This document shows, piece by piece, positions 16,693 to 23,907 of a stretch of 64,000 bases of DNA. A model generated the notes under the pieces. It had not been told where the DNA came from. It saw only the letters and a list, made by a program, of their open reading frames with translations, and did no database searches. The stretch's first letter is position 1. Each line of letters starts with the position of its first letter. This DNA is from Clostridiales bacterium (GTDB taxonomy: Bacteria; Bacillota; Clostridia; Christensenellales; CAG-138): the NCBI GenBank assembly GCA_004557245.1, contig SFEL01000007.1:153174-217173 (forward strand), given 5' to 3'. A program made the translations under genes and the position numbers.

Positions 16693-18006
16693 ATGGGCAG
16701 CTACGTTCCATCTACAGAGGCGGAACGCAGAGAGATGCTCAAGGCCATCGGTCTTACGGATTACCGGGAGCTTTACCGCGATGTGCCTGAGAAGATGTAT
16801 CTCGACGAACCGCTGAACATACCCGAGGGAATGAGCGAACTGGAGGTCAGCAACGCCATATCCGCAATGGCGGCCAAGAATAAGGTATTCAAGACCGTTC
16901 TCCGGGGCGCGGGCGCATATGACCACTACATTCCCAGCATAGTGAAATACATTCCCACCAAGGAGGAGTTCCTTACCGCGTACACCCCCTATCAGGCCGA
17001 AATGAGCCAGGGCGTATTGCAGAGCATATTCGAGTATCAGACCATGATATGCGAGCTCACCGGCATGGACGTTTCCAACGCCTCCGTATACGACGGCGCT
17101 ACTGCTGCGGGCGAGGCTGCCGCCATGTGTCGCGACCGCAAGCGCAGGGTGACGCTGGTTTCCGGAGCTTCCCACCCGGATACCATAAACACCGTACGCA
17201 CTTACTGCTACGGCACCGGCGATGAGATGCGCATCGTACCCATGAAGGACGGCAAGACCGATATGGCCGCTCTCCGTGAGATGCTCACCGAAGACGTGGC
17301 CTCCGTATATATCCAGCAGCCCAGCTTCTTCGGACAGCTGGAGGACGCGACGGCCATAGGCGAAATGGTACATGCTGCCGGCGCAATGTATATAATGGGC
17401 TGCAACCCCATAGCGTTGGCAATAATGAAGACCCCCAAGGACTGCGGCGCGGATATAGCGGTAGGCGAAGGTCAGCCTCTCGGCATGCCGCTTTCCTACG
17501 GCGGCCCATATCTCGGCTTTATGGCTACCCTCACAAAGCACATGCGTAAGCTGCCCGGCCGCATAGTAGGCCAGACCACCGACAGCAAGGGCGATACAGC
17601 ATATGTGCTTTCACTTCAGGCCCGCGAGCAGCATATACGCCGCGAAAAGGCCAGCAGCAACATCTGCTCCAATCAGGCTCTCTGCGCGTTTACGGCAGGC
17701 CTGTATATGGCCACAATGGGCCCCGACGGCATGGCTGAAGCAGCAAATCAGTGCATGGCAAAGGCACACTACCTCGCCGCGAAGCTCTGCGAGATACCCG
17801 GCGTAATTCTTAAATACAAGGGCGACTTCTTCCATGAGTTCGTCACCGAGATGCCCCGTCAGGACGAGGTGCTCAAGGCTCTTGAGGACGCGGACATACT
17901 GGGCGGCCTGCCTGTAGAGGGCGGCATAATGTGGTGCGCTACAGAGAAGGTAACAAAGGCTCAGCTGGACAAAGCCATAGAAGTAGTTAAGGAGGTGCTT
18001 GCGTAA
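16693..18006 (+). CDS. gcvPA: Glycine dehydrogenase (decarboxylating) subunit 1
   Basis: Alpha subunit of the split P-protein, which decarboxylates glycine with PLP bound on the partner subunit. Recognised by YVPSTEAERREMLKAIGLTD, NASVYDGATAAGEAAAMC and GQPLGMPLSYGGPYLGFMA. 437 aa is typical. AGGAGGG lies 8 bases before ATG 16693, inside the end of gcvH. The stop shares one base with the gcvPB start. Confidence 0.97.
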   Translation: MGSYVPSTEAERREMLKAIGLTDYRELYRDVPEKMYLDEPLNIPEGMSELEVSNAISAMAAKNKVFKTVLRGAGAYDHYIPSIVKYIPTKEEFLTAYTPYQAEMSQGVLQSIFEYQTMICELTGMDVSNASVYDGATAAGEAAAMCRDRKRRVTLVSGASHPDTINTVRTYCYGTGDEMRIVPMKDGKTDMAALREMLTEDVASVYIQQPSFFGQLEDATAIGEMVHAAGAMYIMGCNPIALAIMKTPKDCGADIAVGEGQPLGMPLSYGGPYLGFMATLTKHMRKLPGRIVGQTTDSKGDTAYVLSLQAREQHIRREKASSNICSNQALCAFTAGLYMATMGPDGMAEAANQCMAKAHYLAAKLCEIPGVILKYKGDFFHEFVTEMPRQDEVLKALEDADILGGLPVEGGIMWCATEKVTKAQLDKAIEVVKEVLA

Positions 18007-19409
18007 TGAAGCTGATATTCGAAAAGAGCGCGTCCGGACGCAAGTGCTCCATACTGCCCAAGTGCGATGTGGAGACCGTAGAGCTCCCCAAGGAGCTCCG
18101 GCGCGAAGTAAAACCCGCGCTGCCCGAAATGAGCGAGACCGACATTTCCCGTCACTATACCGAGCTGAACCACCGGGTACACGGCGTGAACTGCGGCTTT
18201 TATCCTCTGGGCTCCTGCACCATGAAGTACAATCCCCGCATTGACGAGGAGATGGCTGCGCTGCCAGGCTTTACAGCCATTCACCCACTCGCCCCCAAGC
18301 ACACCACCGAAGGCTGCCGGGAAGTGCTCGACACCATACGCAAGTACCTTTGCGAGGTCACCGGAATGGCTGATATGACCTTCCAGCCTTCCGCAGGCGC
18401 CCACGGCGAGTTCACCGGCGTGCTGCTCATCAAGCAGTACCACGACAGCCGGGGGGATACTAAGCGCAAAAAGATAATCGTTCCCGATTCCGCCCACGGT
18501 ACCAATCCCGCCACAGCGGCCATGTGCGGCTATGACGTGGTGAATATTGCCTCCGCTCCCAACGGCTGCGTGGACCTCGAGGCGCTGAAGGCGGTCCTTG
18601 GCGACGATACTGCCGGCCTTATGCTGACTAACCCCAATACCGTAGGTATATTCGATGAGAACATACTTGAGATAACCCGTCTCGTGCATGAGGCAGGCGG
18701 CCTCTGCTACTATGATGGCGCAAACCTCAACGCCGTAATGGGCGTTGTACGCCCCGGCGACATGGGCTTCGACTGCATACATATGAACCTGCACAAGACC
18801 TTCGCAACTCCTCACGGCGGCGGCGGCCCAGGAGCCGGTGCGGTCGGCTGTAAGGACTTCCTTGCGAAGTTCCTGCCCCACAGCGCTATGATGGAAGGCG
18901 AGGGCCATATTCAGGTACGCGGCTTTGCAGGCAACTTCCTGGTAGTGGTCAAGGCGCTGACTTATATCATGACCCTTGGCCGCGAGGGCATACCCGAGGC
19001 AGCGAAGAATGCCGTGCTCAACGCAAATTACCTCATGCGGAGGATACAGGGCACCTTCGAGCCTGCGTTCGACCGCATATGCATGCATGAGTTCGTGCTT
19101 GATCTTTCCGGCTTCAAGAAGGAGACGGGTGTTACCGCCCTGGACGTTGCCAAGTCCCTTATCGATTACGGCATGCATCCGCCAACAATGTACTTCCCCA
19201 TGATAGTGCACGAGGCGCTTATGCTCGAGCCCACCGAGACCGAGAGCAAGGATACCCTGGACTGGGCAGCGGAGGTATACCGCAAGCTGTATGAGCTGGG
19301 CCATACCGACCCCGAGTATATGCACGGAGCTCCCCACAATGCACAGATAGGCAGACCTGACGAGGTCAAGGCGGCCCGAAACCCGATAGTCCGCTATACA
19401 AGGGCGTAA
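18006..19409 (+). CDS. gcvPB: Glycine dehydrogenase (decarboxylating) subunit 2
   Basis: Beta subunit of the split P-protein and carrier of PLP. The lysine is about K264 in MNLHKTFATPHGGGGPGAG. Other family blocks are PLGSCTMKYNPRIDEEMA, PSAGAHGEFTG and PDSAHGTNPATAA. 467 aa. Overlaps gcvPA by one base with a strong AAGGAGG, so the two subunits are made together. Confidence 0.97.
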   Translation: MKLIFEKSASGRKCSILPKCDVETVELPKELRREVKPALPEMSETDISRHYTELNHRVHGVNCGFYPLGSCTMKYNPRIDEEMAALPGFTAIHPLAPKHTTEGCREVLDTIRKYLCEVTGMADMTFQPSAGAHGEFTGVLLIKQYHDSRGDTKRKKIIVPDSAHGTNPATAAMCGYDVVNIASAPNGCVDLEALKAVLGDDTAGLMLTNPNTVGIFDENILEITRLVHEAGGLCYYDGANLNAVMGVVRPGDMGFDCIHMNLHKTFATPHGGGGPGAGAVGCKDFLAKFLPHSAMMEGEGHIQVRGFAGNFLVVVKALTYIMTLGREGIPEAAKNAVLNANYLMRRIQGTFEPAFDRICMHEFVLDLSGFKKETGVTALDVAKSLIDYGMHPPTMYFPMIVHEALMLEPTETESKDTLDWAAEVYRKLYELGHTDPEYMHGAPHNAQIGRPDEVKAARNPIVRYTRA

Positions 19410-19424
19410 ACATAACGGCGAATA

Positions 19425-20405
19425 ATGATAGATAAACTCAAGCTTTACAGGGGTCAAAGCTTTGACCCCTTTTTCAATTTGGCGGTGGAGGAATATCTGC
19501 TGCAAAATACAGATGAGGGCTGCTGCACGCTGTATCTCTGGCAGAACCAGAATACCGTGGTGATAGGCCGCAACCAGAACGCTTTCAAGGAATGCCGTAC
19601 CACTCTTCTGGAGGATGAAGGAGGAAAGCTGGCCCGGAGGCTCTCGGGCGGCGGTGCGGTTTTTCACGATCTTGGCAACCTGAATTTTACCTTTTTAGTT
19701 CCCACAGCGGATTACGATCTGGACAAGCAGCTCAAAGTGATAGAGCTTGCATGCGAAAAGCTGGGCGTGAAGGTCGAACGTTCCGGACGTAACGACATAC
19801 TGGCAGATGGGCGCAAGTTCTCCGGCAACGCATTTTACAAGAACGGACCCCGCGCATACCATCACGGCACACTCATGGTGGACGTGGACCGAGAAAAAAT
19901 GGGCCGGTATCTCAACCCCTCAAAGGCCAAGCTGTCATCAAAGGGAGTGGATTCAGTTCGCTCAAGGGTAGTTAACTTGAAGGAGCTTGCATCGGATACC
20001 ACGATAGAACTGCTTTCTCAGAAGCTTGCTGAGGCGTTTGGCCAGGTGTACGGTCTGCCATATGAAGAGATAGGCCTTACGGAGCAGGACAAAGCCGCCA
20101 TGCAGCCGCTGTTCGAAAAGTACTCAAGCTGGGAGTGGCGTCTGGGCCGGGAGATACCGTTTACGTTCGAATGCGGCAAAAGGTTTCCTTGGGGCAGCGT
20201 ACAGATACAGCTCATGGTGGACGGCGGCACGGTAAAGGAGGCGGAGGTGTACTCCGACTCGATGGACTGGAGCATAGCCGAAAAGCTGAAGCAGGCCTTC
20301 GAGGGCAAAAGCTTCAGCGAGGCTGCTCTTTGCCTGGCTGCGGAGAAGGCCTGTACGGATATCGCATCGGATATCTGCCGTATGATCCAAGAACAGGAGA
20401 TATAA
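19425..20405 (+). CDS. lplA: Lipoate-protein ligase A
   Basis: Activates free lipoate with ATP and attaches it to carrier proteins, here presumably GcvH. The catalytic domain shows LWQNQNTVVIGRNQNAF, ARRLSGGGAVFHDLGNLNFT and RNDILADGRKFSGNAFY, with the C-terminal accessory domain after about residue 240. 326 aa matches bacterial LplA. It begins 15 bases after gcvPB with a weak ribosome site, suggesting lower or coupled expression. Placement in the gcv operon supports scavenging of lipoate; no lipA or lipB is in the window. Confidence 0.94.
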   Translation: MIDKLKLYRGQSFDPFFNLAVEEYLLQNTDEGCCTLYLWQNQNTVVIGRNQNAFKECRTTLLEDEGGKLARRLSGGGAVFHDLGNLNFTFLVPTADYDLDKQLKVIELACEKLGVKVERSGRNDILADGRKFSGNAFYKNGPRAYHHGTLMVDVDREKMGRYLNPSKAKLSSKGVDSVRSRVVNLKELASDTTIELLSQKLAEAFGQVYGLPYEEIGLTEQDKAAMQPLFEKYSSWEWRLGREIPFTFECGKRFPWGSVQIQLMVDGGTVKEAEVYSDSMDWSIAEKLKQAFEGKSFSEAALCLAAEKACTDIASDICRMIQEQEI

Positions 20406-20410
20406 TATTT

Positions 20411-21799
20411 ATGAAGGAATACCAACTGATAGTGATAGGCGCGGGCCCCGGAGGCTATGTGGCCGCGCTGCGCGCGGCAAAGCTGGGCATGACCGTTGCC
20501 GTAGTAGAAAACCGCGAGGCGGGCGGCACCTGCCTCAATAGAGGCTGCATACCCACAAAGACGCTGCTGCATTCCTCCGAGGCGTATCATGCTGCCACAG
20601 CCAGCGCCGGCATTGGCATACATGTTGAAGGTGCGCGTGCGGATATGAACGAGATATTTGCCTACAAGCGGCAGATATCCGCTAAGCTCAGCTCCGGCAT
20701 AGAGAGCCTTTTTAAGGGCGCAAAGATAGACCTGATCAGGGGGCGCGCCCAAATAACCGCTCCCGGCCGCGTACATGTGGAGCTGAACGAGGGCGGCTGC
20801 GATGAACTGGCGGCGGAAAAGATAATCGCCGCTACGGGTTCCGTACCGGCCCGCCCGCCTATAACCGGGCTGGACCTTCCCGGTGTAATGACTTCCGACG
20901 AGCTGTTGGAGGGCTGTGACCATCTGTACGAGTCCATAATAATAATTGGCGGCGGCGTGATAGGCATAGAATTCGCCACATTTTACAGCGACCTCGGCTG
21001 CAAGGTGACCGTCATAGAGGGTATGGACAGGCTGCTGCCCAATATGGACCGCGAGCTCGGCCAAAACCTCGCCATGATACTTAAAAAACAGGGCGTGAAT
21101 GTGTTCGTTAACTCCATGGTACAATGCGTGGAGAAGGACGAAAGCGGCCTCACGGTGCGCTTTAGTGAAAAGGGCAAGGACAACTCGATAACCGGCGAGG
21201 CTGTGCTCTGTGCCATAGGCCGCAAACCCTATATGGACGGCCTGTTTGCAGAGAATTTAGCGCCCGAGATGGACCGCAGGAGCATAAAGGTAGACGAGAA
21301 GTATCAGACCAGCATACCCGGGGTGTACGCCATAGGCGATGTATCCGCGAAGATTCAGCTTGCCCACGTTGCCTCCGCACAGGGTACAGCATGCGTCGAT
21401 ATGATGAACGGCATAGAGAACAGCGTGGATATGAACGTTGTGCCCAGCGTCATATACTGCCGGCCCGAGATAGCGGTGGTAGGAATGACGGAGGCCGAGG
21501 CCAGGGAAGCGGGAATACCTGCAAAAGCCGGCAAATGCGTAATGTTTGGCAACGCCAGAACGCTTATCGCCGATCCTGGCCGCTGCTTTATGAAGGTCGT
21601 AGCCAATGCCGAGACCCGCGAGATAATAGGCGCGCAGCTCATGTGTGAGCACAGCTCTGACATGATAAGCGAGATATCCGAGGCTATGGCGAACCATCTC
21701 ACCGTGGAAGGACTGCTCAAGGTAATGCGCCCCCACCCATCCTTCGAGGAGGCGTTGAGCGAAGCGCTGGAGGATCTTGCGACAAAGCTGAATAAGTAG
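20411..21799 (+). CDS. lpdA: Dihydrolipoyl dehydrogenase (glycine cleavage L protein)
   Basis: FAD/NAD disulfide oxidoreductase that reoxidises the dihydrolipoyl arm of GcvH. FAD motif LIVIGAGPGGYVAALRAAK at the N-terminus, redox pair C41/C46 in GGTCLNRGCIPTK, NAD motif IIIGGGVIGIEFATFY, central IPGVYAIGDVSAK, and C-terminal active-site HPSFEEALSEA. 462 aa. The frame is open to 20135 inside lplA, but ATG 20411 has an AGGAG site and begins at the FAD fold. Last gene of the operon, followed by a strong terminator. Confidence 0.97.
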   Translation: MKEYQLIVIGAGPGGYVAALRAAKLGMTVAVVENREAGGTCLNRGCIPTKTLLHSSEAYHAATASAGIGIHVEGARADMNEIFAYKRQISAKLSSGIESLFKGAKIDLIRGRAQITAPGRVHVELNEGGCDELAAEKIIAATGSVPARPPITGLDLPGVMTSDELLEGCDHLYESIIIIGGGVIGIEFATFYSDLGCKVTVIEGMDRLLPNMDRELGQNLAMILKKQGVNVFVNSMVQCVEKDESGLTVRFSEKGKDNSITGEAVLCAIGRKPYMDGLFAENLAPEMDRRSIKVDEKYQTSIPGVYAIGDVSAKIQLAHVASAQGTACVDMMNGIENSVDMNVVPSVIYCRPEIAVVGMTEAEAREAGIPAKAGKCVMFGNARTLIADPGRCFMKVVANAETREIIGAQLMCEHSSDMISEISEAMANHLTVEGLLKVMRPHPSFEEALSEALEDLATKLNK

Positions 21800-21838
21800 T
21801 TTGAATCATCAGGGCTGCCATTAAAACGGCAAGCTTAA

Positions 21839-21867
21839 AACGGGAGAGCTTAAAAGCTCTCCCGTTT
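21839..21867 (+). terminator. Intrinsic terminator of the gcv operon
   Basis: AACGGGAGAGCTT, loop AA(A), AAGCTCTCCCG, then TTTTTG. Long perfect stem with a T-run; it would also serve the convergent ECF gene. Confidence 0.9.
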
Positions 21868-21873
21868 TTGAGA

Positions 21874-22404
21874 TTATTTTGATATAAGCTTGGCTCTTTC
21901 CAGCGCCATTACGAGCAGCGGTATGAGCAGTATATGCAGTATTATTCCGGGTATTGCCCCCGTGAACGCCCCTGCCCAGAAGGCGGCAAAGCCGAACTTT
22001 GACGGATCCAGTCCGGTGCAGAGAAACCGCGCCGCGCCCCATACCAGACGGCCGGCTATCATTGCCACTATGAGAGAAACGTATATGTTGCTCTTTTTCT
22101 TTGGCAACGCCCTGTACATAAGCCCTGCCACAACGCCGTATGTGGCCAGCTCAAAAGCCATACAAAGTGCTGTTGGGTACATTGGAGGCATGCCGAATAT
22201 CACAGAGCGCAGAAGCGGAGCTACCGCTCCCACAGCCAGTCCCCAGGGCCAACCGCATACGAAGCCGCAGAGGAGCACAGGTATGTGCATTGGGGAAAGC
22301 ATTGAGCCTATCTGCGGTATCTGTCCCGTCAAAAATGGCAGCACCAGCGCCAGCGCCAGAAACGCTGCGGCAAATACTACTGTTCTCACATTGTTGTTTT
22401 TCAT
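21874..22404 (-). CDS. ECF transporter S component
   Basis: Small membrane protein that binds a vitamin-like substrate and docks to a shared EcfAAT energising module. About six helices; the SPMHIPVLLCGFVCGWPWGL segment and AALCMAFE-like middle resemble clostridial S components of the DUF3816/pantothenate-like group. 176 aa from ATG 22404, which has AGGGAG upstream; the frame extends 16 residues further but without a ribosome site. No ecfA or ecfT nearby, as expected for a group II system. Substrate unknown. Preceded by a structured leader. Confidence 0.82.
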   Translation of the reverse strand: MKNNNVRTVVFAAAFLALALVLPFLTGQIPQIGSMLSPMHIPVLLCGFVCGWPWGLAVGAVAPLLRSVIFGMPPMYPTALCMAFELATYGVVAGLMYRALPKKKSNIYVSLIVAMIAGRLVWGAARFLCTGLDPSKFGFAAFWAGAFTGAIPGIILHILLIPLLVMALERAKLISK

Positions 22405-22559
22405 AAGGTAAAGCTCCCTTCCTGATGGCATAAAACAAGCGCCGCCATCCATTCTGGGAAAGCGACGCCTTCATGACATCACAAAAAAATAGTATTAATT
22501 CAGGGTTTAATTTCAAGGGAACTTCTGTTCCTATGCCCTCTTCTGAGCAGCATAGGCCT
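22405..22559 (-). promoter_or_regulatory. Structured 5' leader of the ECF S gene (possible riboswitch)
   Basis: About 150 nt. From the 5' end: CCTATGC/GCATAGG stem, GGAAC-AGAA-GTTCC hairpin, a weak ATTAA/TTAAT stem followed by seven T (22483-22489), then GGCGTCGC/GGCGGCGC near the ribosome site. It matches no class I know well (TPP, THF and preQ1 hallmarks absent). Vitamin S components are often riboswitch controlled. Confidence 0.4.
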
Positions 22560-22588
22560 ATTGTACACGAAAAGCCGTCCATTGGCAA
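22560..22588 (-). promoter_or_regulatory. Promoter of the ECF S gene
   Basis: Minus strand TTGCCA (22583-22588), 17-base spacer, TACAAT (22560-22565). It lies at the end of the upstream DUF3842 gene. Confidence 0.65.
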
Positions 22589-22597
22589 GATACAAGT

Positions 22598-23008
22598 TTA
22601 TCTTTGCATTACACTTTCGAGTTTGGCCATAGCGTCTAATATGAGAGCTGTCAGAGACAGATCCGGAACGCCTGCCACAATATTGTCACACCTGTTTACG
22701 GGCATGAGTATTCGCACCGCGTCCGCCTGGGCAACGGCGACCGCCATCGCGGGCGTTATCTCCCCAAAGAGAGAATCCGCTATGACTATGCCTATGGGGC
22801 CTATTATTATATCCGCCTTGCGGCAAGCGACGATAAGTGGGTTCTCCCCCGTGGCCGCCTGATGGGCGCCGGCCTTTGCCATGGCTACTGTAGCGGCTGA
22901 ATTGGTACCCACCGCCATAAGCTTCGCATCGGGGTACTTTTCCGCTATGGACTTTACCATCTGGCAGCCCAGCTTGCCGCCCTGACCGTCTATTACAAGT
23001 ATATTCAT
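22598..23008 (-). CDS. DUF3842 family protein
   Basis: Conserved clostridial protein of unknown function, 136 aa. It has a Rossmann-like N-terminus (MNILVIDGQGGKLGCQMVK) and an alternating alpha/beta pattern (ADIIIGPIGIVIADSLFGEI; AVRILMPVNRCDNIVAGV), suggesting nucleotide or small-ligand binding. GGAGAGG precedes ATG 23008. The start overlaps the end of the upstream gene, so the two are co-translated. Confidence 0.82.
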   Translation of the reverse strand: MNILVIDGQGGKLGCQMVKSIAEKYPDAKLMAVGTNSAATVAMAKAGAHQAATGENPLIVACRKADIIIGPIGIVIADSLFGEITPAMAVAVAQADAVRILMPVNRCDNIVAGVPDLSLTALILDAMAKLESVMQR

Positions 23009-23568
23009 TTAAACCTCTCCTTGAATACGCTCTCCTTTACAACTCTGTAGGCGGGAAGGTAAGCTTTCCTGTACTCCTCGCTGTGGGATACGGCTGGATA
23101 GCCCTGCCTTTTATATTCCGAAAGATATTCCTCAAGCTCAGCCGCTTCGAAAGCAAAGGCGCCCTGCGCCGTTACACGGCGGAGCACGTCCAGCTTTTCT
23201 AAAAACTCCGGAAGCGTGCCTTTTGAGGCGTTGGCAGTCTCCACAAACGCTTCATTGAGCCTTGCTATGTAGCTTTCCTTCAGCGCCTTAAGCTGTACTC
23301 GCGCCATGCCGCTGCCTATGGGTATCATGAGCGGCTGCATGGCGTCGTGCTCTGTTGCCGCATACTCGTTGCGCAGTCTTATCAGGGCAGCCTCAGGGCT
23401 TTTGATCATATGGCCGCCCCCAAATTCGTTCTGGTACACCAGCTTTACAGCGTCGGCAGGCCGCATCCTGGGATACATGTTTGCGTGCAGAAGCAGCGCG
23501 TCCTTCAGCTCCACATTATTTACCCATACCTTGATTTTAACTTTGGCGTGCCTTAAAAAGGCATCCAT
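23005..23568 (-). CDS. Conserved hypothetical protein
   Basis: 187 aa, soluble, mainly helical with a conserved-looking core VYQNEFGGGHMIKSPEAAL and a basic C-terminal part with YRKAYLPAYRVV. I do not recognise a named domain. Its stop overlaps the DUF3842 start (ATGA), so the pair probably acts together. Start is uncertain: ATG 23568 lacks a clear ribosome site; ATG codons further in (at MYPRMRP) are possible. Confidence 0.7.
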   Translation of the reverse strand: MDAFLRHAKVKIKVWVNNVELKDALLLHANMYPRMRPADAVKLVYQNEFGGGHMIKSPEAALIRLRNEYAATEHDAMQPLMIPIGSGMARVQLKALKESYIARLNEAFVETANASKGTLPEFLEKLDVLRRVTAQGAFAFEAAELEEYLSEYKRQGYPAVSHSEEYRKAYLPAYRVVKESVFKERFK

Positions 23569-23625
23569 GCTGATATGTTAGCACCGTCCCGGCCTAATTG
23601 CAATAAATTGCCCCAAAACAGAGTA

Positions 23626-23656
23626 TCGGCAAAGCGGATGAACGCCGCTTTGCCGA
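23626..23656. repeat. Palindromic repeat R6, divergent member
   Basis: TCGGCAAAGCGG, loop ATGAACG, CCGCTTTGCCGA. The stem differs from R1-R5, but the loop keeps TGAAC and the following GCC. It lies downstream of the feo operon (minus strand) and could terminate it, though a T-run is missing. Confidence 0.65.
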
Positions 23657-23677
23657 CCTTTTACTCTTTATGCTTTA

Positions 23678-23863
23678 TCATTTGGTACTGCAGGAATTGC
23701 TGTGGCAGGAGCCTCCCATGGGGCAGGAGCCGCAGCTACAGCCGCAGGAGGACTTACCTCGTTTCTTCTGTTTTACAAGATTTATCACGATGGCTGCGAC
23801 TACTGCTGCAAGTATGACTATCGCGATTATGTTTCCGATGTTTGCGATTATCCAATTAACCAT
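23678..23863 (-). CDS. FeoB-associated Cys-rich membrane protein
   Basis: 61 aa: one N-terminal membrane helix (about residues 4-30), a basic KQKKRGK stretch, then a cysteine-rich tail (CGCSCGSCPMGGSCHSNSC). This is the known small partner family next to FeoB, thought to handle Fe(II) at the inner face. AGGAGG precedes ATG 23863. It follows feoB by 44 bases in the same operon. Confidence 0.9.
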   Translation of the reverse strand: MVNWIIANIGNIIAIVILAAVVAAIVINLVKQKKRGKSSCGCSCGSCPMGGSCHSNSCSTK

Positions 23864-23907
23864 GGTCAGATCCTCCTTTTAGCATTTTATATCGTTTTGA
23901 TTTTTCC

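Noticed and set aside
20135..20410. 92-codon extension of LpdA
   Set aside because: It overlaps lplA in another frame; LpdA proper begins with its FAD motif at ATG 20411.
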